64,000 nucleotides of DNA from Prorocentrum cordatum (GCA_963575745.1 CAUYUJ010000904.1:1-64000), one strand, 5' to 3'. Shown: positions 44,023 through 55,984, counted from the stretch's first letter. The notes: a model not told the origin generated them from the sequence alone. Numbers and translations are program-made.

Positions 44023-44379
44023 GTTCCCTGATGTTCTCGAAATTGAAACGCACTGGAGGAGTTTAGGTTTGGATGGGGAGGGTAGGGTGGATACGGAGGA
44101 GGATGCTTTGGAGCAAGCTGCTTTTTCCATCGGAAGCTTCTCGGCAGGATCACGATGCTGAGGTGGTGGTGGGGCCCACCACCACCGCCACCTCAGCAAG
44201 TGGCCAAGGGAGCGTAGTGAGTCGGTGGTATTCGGGTGCTTGCCGTTTCTGTGAACTCGAGGGGGTTCTCATTTGGATGTCGGTCGTCCCTGGGTAATCG
44301 GCGAGGGTCGTTCTGATGTCAATCGTTCCAGGGTCGTCCCGACGCGGTCGGATTTCTTCTGTGCTTTGAGTTTCGCCAG

Positions 44380-44676
44380 GTGCCAGTGTTGAAACCGACG
44401 GTGGCTGCGACGTCTGAGTCCGAGCCTTCTCGCTTTGCCTTGCAAGGCGAGGTTGCGAAGAAGCGGGGCAGGGGCCGCGCCGCCGACGGCGGCGGCTCCT
44501 CCAAGCCCGAGCTTCGCTTCGGCGTGGCGGCCTACAAGCATGCCCTCGCGGCTGCTGCTTCGAGCCAGGGGGCGGAGTCGACCGCCGCTGCCAACGGCGC
44601 CTCCGCCTTTGGCTCTGCTTGCCCCGCCTGGCTCGATCCCTCGCTTGTGAAAGCGGGCAAGCACCTCTTGCGCTGA
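44380..44676 (+). CDS. exon 5, C terminus
   Basis: The acceptor is GTTTCGCCAG|GTGCC in phase with exon 4. The exon encodes VPVLKPTVAATSESEPSRF, a basic KKRGRGRAADGGG patch that could serve as a nuclear signal, a Ala/Ser-rich stretch, and ends WLDPSLVKAGKHLLR before TGA 44674-44676. Confidence 0.55.
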   Translation: MPVLKPTVAATSESEPSRFALQGEVAKKRGRGRAADGGGSSKPELRFGVAAYKHALAAAASSQGAESTAAANGASAFGSACPAWLDPSLVKAGKHLLR

Positions 44677-45839
44677 GTCGTCGCCAGGTGTGCCACTCCA
44701 CTGCCCCTCCGAAGTTGGACCAGTTGGAAGTAAATCAGGGGAAGGAGGGGGGGAGAGGAGAGTCAGGAGAGAAACATAAATCGATGACGAGTCAGATCCG
44801 GAGGAGCTCGGAGTTGCAAGGGCACGCAAATTTCGTGATTTGATTTTGTGTTTGGCGTTCTCGTTGGGCCGCCACGCCCTGTTTCCGTGCTAGGTATATT
44901 GCGAGGGTAATGCAATACCATGCCTCGCCGAACAGGGTCGCAGGCGGGGTGCCTGGCTGCCTGGCGCCCTTTGCGGCGCCCCTTGCGTCGTCGACTCGCG
45001 GCAAGCGGCGAGTGGCAGTGCACAGTTACACATATGCACATGCGAAGCGGTGCAGCAATATCTCCTCCTCATCCTCCTCCTCCTCCTCCTCCTTCTCCTC
45101 CTCCTCCTCCTCCTCCTCCTCCTCCTCCTCCTCCCCCCACCCTCCTCCTCGATCTGTCCTCCTCCTCCTCCTCCTCGTCCTCCTCCATCCTCCTCATCCT
45201 CCTTCGCCTTTCATCGGCGTTTCCTCGTCACACTTCTCGGGGCACGGCCTCGGGCAATCCCTGACCAGTGAAGTGCCAGTGATGCTATGCTCGGTGTGCC
45301 TCCTGACTTTGTCGCCAGTTTCTTGCTGGCGATACCTGCCTCTGTTGTTGTGGGTGAGTGCCCTCGCTAGCTTCGGAGAGGTCGAGGTGTCCGCCTCGGT
45401 CTGATCACTGCTGTTGCTCATTCAGTGACTGAACCAGCCCCGCTCGGAAAGCTTGGAATCCTTGAATCCTTGCCAACCGTCCTGGACTCATTGTCCCAAC
45501 GCTAAGGCATCATCCTTGGAATCCTTGCCGGCCCAGCGGGCGTCAGGAGCTTGCGTCCGTGGCAATAGCAAGCATCATCGTCATAGGCAGCACCAACACC
45601 ATCATCATCATCATCGTCATCAGTAGTATCAGCATCCTCATCCTCATCTTCACCATCATCATCACACTCATCGTCATCGTCATCCTCATCATCGTCATCA
45701 TCATCATCATCATAGTCATCGGCAATGGTCCCTGCCTCAGCCGCCTCAGCCGTTGGGCCCATTGTGCTCAGTGCCAGTCTCGGTCCGACGTCCCCGCCGC
45801 CGCCCCCGCCGCGCGCGTCGAGCCGATCGAGGGAACCCC
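44677..45839. other. intergenic; CTC and CAT microsatellites
   Basis: A CTC tract lies at 45063-45205 and a CAT/CATCGT tract at 45575-45725. No gene recognised in the remainder. Confidence 0.6.
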
Positions 45840-46089
45840 ATGCTCCATGAGCTTGTTCGACCGCCCTAGCGTGTGGGACCTCACGCCAGAAGAGCGTGCG
45901 CTCAACAGAACGCTCCAGGCTCTCGAAGACAGGAGACGGGCACGGGCCAAGGCGGCGCGAGAGGCCGCCGCAACTGGGGTAATCGCCATTGGTGATGATG
46001 ATGATGGTGGTGGCGGTCGAGGCTGTGTCGCGAGGGTGACGCTGGCTAAGCATCAGCATCGGGGGCGGCACTCGCGCACAGCGGGTTGA
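45778..46089 (+). CDS. possible exon, helical charged segment
   Basis: The plus frame reads SMSLFDRPSVWDLTPEERAL followed by NRTLQALEDRRRARAKAARE, then Ala/Asp/Gly-rich sequence, stopping at TGA 46087-46089. Charged-helix content and preceding Pro/Ala linker are protein-like and in contrast to the CAT tract before it. Exon borders are not visible; function unknown. Confidence 0.3.
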   Translation, partial: SRSDVPAAAPAARVEPIEGTPCSMSLFDRPSVWDLTPEERALNRTLQALEDRRRARAKAAREAAATGVIAIGDDDDGGGGRGCVARVTLAKHQHRGRHSRTAG

Positions 46090-46750
46090 ACCCGTCGACC
46101 TGGGGGTGCCAGGGGGCCGTCGGAGGGGGGGTGAGGAGCAATGGGGTTGGGGGCGCTGGGGATCCCCGGGCTGACGGGATCAGCCGTCTGAGCGCACGCG
46201 TCGGCCCCCTTCTCGGAAGCTGCCGCGCAACAAATATCTGTTGCATCCTTGCCACACGTGGCTTCCCAAGCTGAAGAAGTCACATTAAAGTAGATAGTAC
46301 TTCTTTGATGCGCGTCCGAATTGGATAGACGACTGCGTCGAATATGGGGCCGATTGCGATTGGGTAAACAACATCATCATTTAATTGTTACGCAGCATGG
46401 CACTACATACTGCATGGCCAAAATAGCGTGGTACAGTATACCAGCTTAGCATAGCACATCGCACCATAACCTGTCGCACGATGTCATGTAGTCGTTTAGG
46501 GTAGCAGTGTATGGGAAGACAAGAAAAGGAGGGGCGAGGAGGAGGAGGAGGAGGAGGTGGTGAGTCGTTCGGGCCCCTCTGGGTTTGGAAGAGGCAGAGG
46601 GAATGGAGTAGGTGGAAGAGGAAGAGGAGGAGGATGAGGAGGAGTAGGAGGAAGGAGGACGGGGAGGAGGAAATGAGGATGAAGGGGGAAGGAGCGAGGG
46701 GAGTAAAGGGGGAGGTGGAGGAGGAGGATTGCGCTGTGAAGCTTCTATGC
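46090..46750. other. no gene; AT-richer stretch and GGA tract
   Basis: 46285-46500 is noticeably richer in A/T than its surroundings, with no ORF. 46530-46735 is a GGA/GAGG microsatellite. Confidence 0.6.
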
Positions 46751-49700
46751 CTGCATCACACGCAGTTTGGCTTCACAAGGCCACAAGTTACGTTGATTCC
46801 CAAACCAGCACCACCAATGGACCACCCACGCAAGCCACGCAGCAGCAGCATGAATCTTCCCGACAGACGACTTTGCATCTCGATAAACCTATACCACTGA
46901 GACCATGCATCTCATGAGTCTCAGGCGACATGCCACAGCAGTCTGACGCCCGAGGAGGGGTGCAAGCACTACCGCCATGCTGCATGACCTCGGCAGCGAC
47001 TTTGCACAATACTTAACAGGAAGGCTGGCCGACCAGCTCATGCGCAATCGCAAGCATCACCTATCACTATGCGCAGCCACAGCCGACCAACGCTGCAATG
47101 CAGAGCAAGCAGCGCGGCATTTTTTGCCGCGGCCAGAACGCCATTGGCGCATCAACTCAAGCGCGGCGGTGCCGACCGCGTCGCAGCGCTATCCAGCGAC
47201 TTCCAGCGCTTCCACGACGTGCGCGAACACAAAGCAGCGCGGCAACGCGCGGGGGCTGCGCTACGATGCGGACCAGCCGACAGGAACAAAGCAGCCAAGG
47301 CACGAGCCTTGCCGTTCTTCGCAGGCGCAGCGGGGAAGGCTCTCGAGACGGGCGAACATTAGGGTGGCGAGTGTGGCGAATTTACTAGGCACTTTGCACG
47401 ACGAGGAGAAGCCGCGTTTACGGACGACGACGGCGTACTGCAGCGCTGCACCAGCGTTCTCAATGCACCTATTGCACGAGCCGCACTAGGTTGCGTGACT
47501 TCGCTGTCAAGGACACTCTGGGGCCCGTGAAGAGCATCGATCGGCGTTGATCGGGTCGCGGTCGACATGCTCAGAGCAGCGCCAGCCAGCATTGCGAAAC
47601 GCGTGCGCCCACTACTCCTCAAGGTTTCACTCGCCCAACAAGAACCCTGCCATGGAAGCGCGGTGCGGCAATGCCGCTACGCGACGGCCACGGCGCGACA
47701 GGCAAGGCAGCTCAATGCCATCCAATGCTACTTGACCCTTGCAGCGCTTCTCCGGAAAGCACTGCTACAGACGCGATGCGGATGGAATCCAGGTTGATCG
47801 ATGTTTTTTCGCAGCGCACGCGGCCGCAGTCATTGCCAGCTGTAGACAGGATCGGGGTCATGTGATACTACATTGTCATCACTACCGCGTTCCTTACGGT
47901 AGTTAGAGTGGCAGCGTTCGTCCATGCAGCGCAACCCGACCGCGAAGCTATTGTTGGAACCGGGAGTTCCCAGCGGTGCTAATTCCGCTAGCAGAAACAA
48001 TACTCCGCCAACCTGTCATGTTGGAAGTCCACTAATGCGACAAACAGCCATCAACCGAAGTCATCGGGTCGTTCAGAGCCCTTAACTTTCACTGCAAGTA
48101 CTCCCAGCGTAAGCGCAACCCGCATGAGGCACAAGACCAGACAACAGCGTTGCAGACGCAAGTTGCAACCTTGCAGATTCAACGATCTGGCCAACAACAT
48201 CACGGGCCGACCTTGCGCAATCCGATTTCTGAGGCTACCAGAACATTGCAAGGCGACTTCGCGGCCAGCATAGCATTCGTAGACGACGTGCTTCTAGTGG
48301 CCGAGTGCAGGGACCATGATCTCCTGGAGTGCTACATTGCCGATTTAGCAACTACGGTCCATGCAGTGCGCGCCAGTAACGGGTTCAAGCTAAATTATAG
48401 AGCACGCAAGTCAGCATCCACCAGACATCTAGCAGGCAAAGGTGCTGACCAAGCTAGCAGAGACTACTCGCACAATCAGCGCCTATCATCTGTTGCACCA
48501 CATGGGATCATCATATCACTATCGCGCACATCTGCGACAACCTCGGCACTCACTGCTAACCGGCGTGTGCGACCAGAATCCGCGCGCCACACCAGAACGC
48601 AAAACAAGTGCAGCACTAGCATCACTGAAGGCAACTCATGTCAAACACAACTACCTCTGGGCAGACATAGGGAATGCCCTGGCGGACACCCTCGCCAATT
48701 GCCACCTCTTTTACCGAGCGGAAGCACGTGGTCCACTCGCGCGTGCTACGACGGCAAAACTAAACCCGGCGCGCAATCAAGCATATCGCAGCGCCGCGGA
48801 GACGCACATCTCACGACGGCAAACCGCTCACATCACATACCAACGACTTCTACGTATAGCGCAGGAGTTGACTGCCAGACGGAGCTCTGGCCCCGACGAT
48901 TGAAATGCCTAGCCAGACTGGCAACGCACGCGCCGCGCATCTTACTGGGACTTTTCGGCCCCAATCACGAGCAGCAGCACCAACGACCAACGGCCTCAAC
49001 AGTGCCCTCCACTCGGATCGCCCTAATACCAGACGGCCTCAAACGGCTAGCATCGCCGTTAGTAAACGCGACAAAGCACAATGGCAAGGAGACGCAGCAA
49101 AATGGCTCGAGTACGCCCACGAGGCACCGACGCGCTACAGCAACCGTGCCGGCCTGGGCAAGTGCAGAGAGCACGTGTGCATCAGCGACTACCTGTGCAT
49201 TGCGCTATACGACAGCGACGCAGCGCCATTGCCGCCGCGGCAGCAAGCGGCATGCGTCTGCTACGACTGCCGACGCACATCTCGCTCGATGGGCGAATGG
49301 GGGCTCGCCACGCGGGAAAAAAACATTCGCAGCCAGGCGACGCGCCCGCCAAGGTGGCCATGATCAATTGCATGCGCGACTGAGATTATGCATTCACTTG
49401 CGATCTCGAGTGGCAAGATGCAGCCAGTGCTACATGCGGCGCGCGCCCGCACTCACGCCAGACACAGTCACCGCTATACAACGGCATAACTACGCAGAGA
49501 ACATAACCAGCAAGGACATATACCTACGACCAGACGCAGCGACCATCCAGACCTGTACAAGCGACAATCGCGCCTGCATTGCGACGTAGCAGCGCCGCCA
49601 ACAATCGCCATTCTGAGGGGCAGGTCCAAAAGCAAACGCTCAGCGATAGGACGGATAATCCGACGTGGGGGCTCCTGCTCTTCCAGGGGAAATGACACCG

Positions 49701-49985
49701 CTGCGCCCTGCGACATCAGCTCGGGAACACAGGCGCTTGCAACTACGCGTGCATCATACTTTGCTACAGCGCTGACTCATGACCGACTCGGCCACGCCAG
49801 CAGTGGCCGATGCGCGCGTTCAAGGAACCGCCCAGCGAAAAGTAGCGGCCATTGTGAGTAAACCACCAGAGGGCACCTGGGCAGCCAGAGACATTCACCG
49901 CGCTGCAGCGCAGATCTGGGGCACTCCCAAGCAATCCAAGGGGAAGCTCGCAAAAGACAGGACCAGCCAACATATGTATTCATAA
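46750..49985 (+). mobile_element. decayed retroelement region D
   Basis: The base composition matches region C. Only the reverse-transcriptase motif C segment (48150-48420) and a downstream connector are recognisable. 49081-49363 reads ACVCYDCRRTSRSMGEWGLA. The last frame, 49779-49985, reads TPAVADARVQGTAQRKVAAI and TWAARDIHRAAAQIWGTPKQ. Frames change often, so the element is dead. Confidence 0.5.
48150..48903 (+). pseudogene. reverse transcriptase fragment of region D
   Basis: The frame from 48150 reads TLQGDFAASIAFVDDVLLVA; VDD codons at 48279-48287 are motif C, followed by LATTVHAVRASNGFKLNYR as the usual next helix and strand. After a frame change, frame 48442-48903 gives LHHMGSSYHYRAHLRQPR, resembling the thumb phrase HLGS-x-x-HY, and later WADIGNALADTLANC, which resembles the end of an RNase H. 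Both are broken. Confidence 0.6.
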
Positions 49986-50019
49986 CGGAAAGAGCGTGTT
50001 CTACCGCTGCTGGCGGAAA

Positions 50020-50195
50020 ACCGGGGGGGTCACTGCCGGTTCGGATCCCCGAAACCGGGGGGGGTCACTGCCGGTTCGAACCCCTTCCCCCCCCAGTTCA
50101 TCGTGAAAAGGGGGGGGTCACTACCGGTTCGAACCCCCCCCCATCGAAAATCAGGGGGGGGTCGCTGCCGGTTCGAACCTCCCCCCCCCCCCGAA
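50020..50195 (+). repeat. ~40-bp repeats carrying a B-box-like motif, direct array
   Basis: Four units of GGGGGGGTCACTGCCGGTTC followed by GAACCCC or GATCCCC. The core GGTTCGAACCC fits the tRNA-gene B-box consensus GGTTCGANNCC. Units are separated by short C-rich spacers with GAAAA. No acceptor stem, D-loop or A box is present. Confidence 0.75.
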
Positions 50196-50219
50196 AACCC
50201 AGGGGGGCGCGGACGCAGT

Positions 50220-50765
50220 AGTGGGGGGTGGTGGTGGCGGGGGCAGTGGCGAGGGGACAGCGGGGCAGTGGTGGGGGCAGTGGGACAGTGGCGGGGACTG
50301 TAGCGGCGGGGACAGCGGTGAGGACAGCGGTGGGAACGGTGGTGGTGGGGGCAGTGGCGCGGGGAAAGTGGGAGGTGGAAACAGTGGGACAGTGGAGGGT
50401 GCAGTGGTGGTGGGAACAGTGGTGAAGGCGGTGGCGAGGGCGGCGGTGGGACAATGGGGCAGAGGTGCAGTGGGGGCAGTGGTGGGAACAGTGGGGGCAG
50501 TGGTGGGAACAGTGGGGCAGCTCAGTGGGACAGCGGAGGAGTCAGTGGGACAGTGGGGACTGGGGATAACTTAGTCGGGCAGTGGTTGGGGCCGTGGAGA
50601 AAGTGGGGAGGGTGGAACCGTGGTGGGAACAGTGATGGGGACAGTGGGGCAGTGCGACAGTGGTGGGAGCACTGGTGGGGACAGTAGGGGCGGTGGTGGA
50701 ACCAGTGGGGACAGTGGTGGTGAGGACAGTGTGCTGGGACACAACATGTGGCGCGGACGGTGGTA
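50220..50765. repeat. GTGGGGACAGTGGGG minisatellite
   Basis: Irregular repeats of GGGGACAGTG and GGTGGGAACAGTGG, on the plus strand G-rich. It lies between the two arrays with the B-box-like motif. Confidence 0.9.
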
Positions 50766-50799
50766 GGGACCGGGAGTCGTTTGCTGGCGGTGAGTGCGG

Positions 50800-50935
50800 T
50801 GGGGGGGGGTTCGAAGCGGTTGGCCCCCCTCGGTTTTCGAGGGGGGGGGTCGAACCGGTAGTGACCCCCCCCCCCGGTTTTCGAGAGGAGGGGGGGGGTT
50901 CGAACCGGCAGTGACCCCCCCGGTTTTCGAAGGGG
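50800..50935 (-). repeat. B-box-like repeat array, inverted
   Basis: Three units in reverse orientation (GGTTCGAAC CGGYAGTGACCCC read on plus), mirror of the array at 50020-50195. A G-rich run with single interruptions follows to about 51050. Confidence 0.75.
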
Positions 50936-51059
50936 GGGGGGGGGAGGGGGGGGGGGGGGGGGGGGGCGTGGGTGGGTGGGTGGGGGGGCCCAGCAGGGGG
51001 GGGGATTTTCGGAGGGGGGGGGGCGGGTTCCGGAGGAAGAGGGGGGCAATTTTTTTATA

Positions 51060-51700
51060 GTAAAGCGGCGGTGGTTCACGCTCTCTCTCATAACGTGATC
51101 TTGGTATTGGCGGTCGCCAAACATGCAAGCGCTACGAACATTCTACTTGCAGAACAACCGAGATGGCACGCAACTGATCCAAACATGTGGCAAATGCCGC
51201 AACCCCGACAACCAACCGACGGAACGCATTGCACTGACTTCGACCAACGCACATTCAACAGGCCGACAAAGGCTCCAAACAAACTGCTGGCATTGCACTT
51301 GCCGAGGATAGGAGCGTTGCTGCAGAAAGGCGCAGCAGATGCACATGCATGTGCAACATGTGCAACCCAGCCGACAGCCAGACCTATGTCGCCTCGTTGT
51401 GGAATGCCTCTCGCCAGCACCAACGCGGCTTCAGAAAGCAGCAGCGCGTGCCGTAATGTGCGGACACATCGCGGCGCCCGACGCGCGACCTGGCAGACCA
51501 ACAGTCTATTCATCAGTATAGACTTGGCCACTGACCCAATCGCCTGCCGCATGCCTGGAACGGAAACCTTTGGGCATGCCTGAGGGAGGGGCAAGGCGCC
51601 AGAGGCGAATGGGCGCCATTCTCTCTTTACGTTTCGGTCTCAAAACAAAGGTGACATTGTGTCGACGCGCGTGAGGTTTTGAGTAAAGTGAATAATACAG
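51060..51700 (+). other. decayed coding-like sequence, unrecognised
   Basis: The composition resembles regions C and D (GCA-, CAA-rich). Several short plus frames but no motif. Confidence 0.35.
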
Positions 51701-52440
51701 TTTGCCAGACTTGTCAGTCTTTGACATGCAAAGACAGAAGGTGTGCCACTTTCCTGACATGCAGTTGTCGCATTAGCGGCTTGGACTCAGAGCTTGCGCC
51801 TAACAGCGCGCGACGCAGCAGGGCGTGGCCCCCCCGCGCGCGCCAGAGTGCGTCTACAACCTTGGGGGTAGCGACTTCGGCCCGTCTCAAACCTGGAACG
51901 GGGGCCCGGCGCGCGTGCCCCATAGAGGCCAGAGGGCAATTCACCACGATGACACAAGGCGAAGAGCATTATACAGTCCGCTTCTTGTCCGCTCTTTTTA
52001 CTGATCGAATAAGTTTGTTCTCGTGTTGTATCTTCGAATCCTGCTTGCAGGCTTCCGAATTGAATGTGGTTGTGCGGCAGTGCTTGGTCATGAACAGTTA
52101 GCTGCACTGGTCAGTCTCGGCTCTGCGCATAGACAAAGTGATGCTCATGTTTTTGCGACTTCAGTTGGCGCGCCAGACCCCTGGATTCATCGCGTGCGTC
52201 CACTGGCGCGCGACGCGGCGCGCGCGGCGCCTGGTGCGCGCCGGCCGGGTGCGACTCGCAGCCCAAGAAGAAACGACGTCGGCCTGCCTCGTACCTGGAG
52301 GGGGGGCCCTCGCGGGCGCGCCGCAGGGGGAGGTCAGACGGCAATTCGCGACAGTGACCTCGCAAGTGCGGCGCAACCTGCCACGAGTCGACGAGAATGT
52401 TCCAGACAGCTTCTTATCCCTTCTATCTGCAGATGAGAGT
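51700..52440. repeat. dispersed repeat family R, first pair
   Basis: Two diverged monomers (51778-52050 and 52155-52430) share GCGACGCAGC/GGCGCG, GACTTCGGCCCG or GACGTCGGCCTG, CATACCTGGAA-like and GGCAATTCRCSAC blocks. The whole pair, including the leader GACATGCA..AGAAGG at about 51725, matches 57925-58590. Confidence 0.65.
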
Positions 52441-52599
52441 TCTTCAGCCGCTGCATCATCATATTATGCTGACGGACCTTTCAGTCGAGCTTGATTGTTG
52501 CATGGAAGTGATGGGTGATGAGATTGCTTGCCATGATTCCCACGCTGGTCATATGGCAGATTCGTCGATATACAAGATTGGAAAAAACAGCGCGTTGTG

Positions 52600-52860
52600 G
52601 TCGCTTGGGGGGGGGGGGGGGGAGTTTGGTGGAACCAGACCCCCCCCGTCGCGGGACCCTCCCCCTCCCCCTCCTCCCCTACCTTTCCTCTTAACCTCTT
52701 CTCGGGCCTGCGCGTGCGTCGGGGGGGGCTGGCGGCGGCGGGGGCGATGAGTTTCTCTTCTGGGCCGGCGCCGGCGCTCGCGGCGGCGGGCGGCGGCGGC
52801 GGGGGGCGTCGACGAGGGCGACGGCGACGGCGATGACGACGACGACGACGACGACGCTCC
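52600..52860. repeat. G/C runs and GAC/GGC triplets
   Basis: A G run at 52609-52621, C-rich tract to 52680, then GGC and GAC triplets to 52860. Confidence 0.7.
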
Positions 52861-52994
52861 CCCACCGTCCTTTGATTGTGGGTCAGAGTTCGAATGGGTG
52901 CCTCGTGGGGTCTCGTCGGAGGGCTCTAGGGGGCCTCTGAAGGGCGCTTGTGCAGCCTCCTGGGCGCCCCTCGGGCGTCTTTCGGGGTTTCTCT

Positions 52995-53235
52995 GAGGTG
53001 GTGGTGGCGGTGGTGGTGGTGGTTGTGGCCGTGGTGGTGGTGGTGGTGGTGGTGTGGCTGGTGGTGGTGGTGGTTGCTGTGGTGGTTGTGGTGGGAGGTG
53101 GTGGTGGTGTTGGTGGTGGTGGTGGTGGTGGTGCAGTGGTTTCTGGTGTTGTTGGTGGTGGTGATAGATAAAGGTGGTATTGGTGGTGGCGGTGGTGGTG
53201 TGGTCGTTTGTCGCGTGGTTGTGGTGGTGGTACTG
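52995..53235. repeat. GGT microsatellite
   Basis: GGT triplets with TGT/GGC interruptions, preceded by TGTGGGTCAGAGTTC (about 52877), a phrase that also adjoins the longer GGT tract near 57087. Confidence 0.9.
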
Positions 53236-53409
53236 TCTAAAACCGGTTCACAAAATGATGGCCCCCCCCTCCCCCCGCCGAGCCCGACTGCCATCAATTC
53301 GCATCCGAATAATTATTTTTTATCTGTCCCCCTAGACAAAATTCCATGGATGCCGATTGATGCCATGTGTATATACCTCGCTACCAGGGAGACTTCCGAT
53401 CAGAATATG

Positions 53410-55690
53410 ATTTTTATTGTGCGTTATCGCCAGTGGGTTTAGGAATCCAACATTGCCCCGTGATATAAAATCAATCAGCGGTATGCCGCCGCCGCGCGAT
53501 TGGCACTTGTGCATTCAGTGTCGTATATCCACATGGGGATGTCCCCGTCTTCCGATCAGAGAATATTTTTTTTCGCATGGGGTTTTCGCCATTGGATTTT
53601 GGAGTTCAACCTCGCTCCCGTTGTATGAAACCTATCAGTGGCATGCCGCCGCCGCGCGCGCGCGCGCGCGCGTTGGCGATGGGCATCGGTGCATTCAGTG
53701 TCGCATATCCACGCGGGGATGTTCCCATCTTCCGATCAGAGAAAGATTTTTTACATAGGGTTTTCGCCATTGGGTTTGGGAGTTAAACACGGCTCCCGTT
53801 GTATAGAAATCTATCAGCGGCACGCCGCCGCCGAGCGCGCGCGCGCGGGCGTTGGCGATTGGCATTTGTGCATTAAGTGTCGTATATCCACATGGGGATG
53901 TTCCCGTCTTCCGATCGGGGCATGAATTGTTACATGGGGTTTTTGCCATTGGGTTTTGGAGATCAACAACGCCCTCATTGTATCAGATCTGTCAGCGGCG
54001 TGCCGCCGCCGCGCGCGCGTTGGCGATTGGCATTTGTGCATTCAGTGTCGCATATCCACATGGGGAAGTACCCGTCTTCCGATCCGAGAATGATTTTTCC
54101 CATTCGGTTTTCGCCATTGGGTTTTGGGGTGCAACATCGCTCCCGTTATATCAAATCTATCAGCGGCATGCCGCCGCCGCGCGCGCCCGTTGACGTTTGG
54201 CATGTGTGCATTCAGTGTCGCATATCCACATGGGGATGTGCCCGTCTCCCGATCAGAGAATGAATTGTTACATTGGGTTTTTGCCATTGGGTTTTGGACA
54301 TCAAATTTCGCCCCGTTGTATAGAAATCTATCAGCGGCATGCCGCCGCCGCGCGCGCGCGAAATGCCGCCCCGTTGTGTAACACCTATCAGCTACATGCC
54401 GCCGCCGCGCGCGTTGGCGCTTGGCACTTGTGCATTCAGTGTCGTATATCCACATGGGGATGTCCCCGTCTTCCGATCAGAGAATGAATTTTTACATTTG
54501 GTTTTCGCCGTTGGATTTTGGAGTTCAACCTCGCTCTCGTTGTATGAAACCGATCAGCGGCATGCCGCCGCCGCGCGCGCGCGCTCGCGCGCGCGCGCGT
54601 TGGCGATTGGGGTGCGTGTGCATTCAGTGTCGCATATCCACGCGGGGATGTTCCCGTCTTCCGATCAGAGATTTTTTTTTTGTTTTCATTGGGTTGCCGC
54701 CATGGGGTTGTGGATCTCAACACGGCTCCCGTTGTGTAGACATCTGTCAGCGGTATGCCGCCGCCGCGCGCGCGTTAGGCGCCTGCCAGTTTTGCAATCA
54801 GTGTCGCATATCCACATTGGGATGTTCCCGTCTTCCGAACAGAGAATGGATTTCTACATTGGGTTTTCGCCATTGGGTTTGGGAGTGCAACCTCGCTCCC
54901 GTTGTGTGAAACCTATCAGTGGCATGCCGCCGCCGCCGCCCGCGCGCGCGCGTGCGCGCGTTGGCGATGGGCATTGGTGCATTCAGCGTAGCAAATCCAC
55001 GCGGGGATGTTCCCGTCTTTCGATCAGAGAATGAATTATTACGTTGGGTTTCCGCCATTGGATTTTGGTGTTAACCATGGCTCCCGTTGTATAGAAATCT
55101 ATCAGCGGCATGCCGCCGCGGCGCGCGCGTTGGCGATTGGCATTTGTGCTTTCGGTGTCGCATATCCACGCGGGGATTCCCCCGTCTTCCGATCAGAGAA
55201 TGATTTTTTCCATGCGATTTTCGCCATTGGGTTTTTTGGAGTGCAACATCGCTCCCGTTATATCAAATCTATCAGCGGCATGCCGCCGCCGCGCGCGCGC
55301 TCGTTGACGTTTGGCGTTTGTGCATTCAGTGTCGTATATCCACATGGTGATGTTCCAGTTTGTTTGATCAGGTTTTTGTTTAAAAGGGTGTTCGCCATTG
55401 GGTTTTGGAGATAAAATCTCGTCCCGTTGCGTAAAACTCATCAGCGGCATGCCGCCGCCGCGCGCGCGAAACTTCGTTCCGTTGTATAGAAATCTATCAG
55501 CGGCATGCCGCCGCCGCGCGCGCTTGGCGCTTGGCATTTTTGCATTCAGCGTCGTATATCCACATTGGGATGTCCCCGTCTCCCGATCAGAACATGTTTT
55601 TTTTTACATTGGGTTTTCGACATTGGGTTTTGGAGTTAAACATTGCCCCCGTTGTATCAAATCTACCAGCGGCATGCCGCATTTGCGTAT
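53410..55690. repeat. ~170-bp satellite, about 13 monomers
   Basis: The block GGCATGCCGCCGCCGCGCG recurs (with variants) near 53481, 53641, 53820, 53999, 54167, 54338, 54393, 54558, 54753, 54921, 55107, 55277, 55447, 55503 and 55671. Most spacings are 160-195 bp; two are about 55 bp, where only the last third of the monomer is duplicated. Each monomer also has ATATCCACATGGGGATGTTC, TTTTCGCCATTGGGTTTTGG and CTCCCGTTGTAT blocks. A palindrome CGGCATGCCG and an alternating GCGCGC tract of varying length lie side by side in each. Confidence 0.95.
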
Positions 55691-55793
55691 TCAGTGCCGC
55701 TTCGCAACCCAGACAGGGTGCGCGGTGCGCAGGGAGTGGTTCTTTGAGCGCAGTCTCTATCCACGCAGGGGTCGCAGGGCGTGGCATGCGTGG

Positions 55794-55847
55794 CCTGGCG
55801 CCAAGAGGGGGCGCGCAGGAATCTGCCCCTGCGCGCAGGGCGCCAGG
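55794..55847. other. two-tier GC-rich hairpin
   Basis: The outer arms CCTGGCGCC (55794-55802) and GGCGCCAGG (55839-55847), and inner arms GCGCGCAGG (55811-55819) and CCTGCGCGC (55828-55836), are each 9-bp perfect. The loop is AATCTGCC. Confidence 0.75.
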
Positions 55848-55984
55848 GCGGTCGCGGGGGCGTCTCCAGCGATCCAGTTTGCCCCGCTTCCCTTTTGTTT
55901 TCTACTGGCGCACTACAGCGCGGGGGAAGACATTTTTGTTAGCTGTCGGCCCCAAATATTTCTTTAAAACCGTTTTTAGACATT

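Noticed and set aside
50020-50935. tRNA genes
   Set aside because: Only the B-box-like core is present; no A box, anticodon arm or acceptor stem can be folded.
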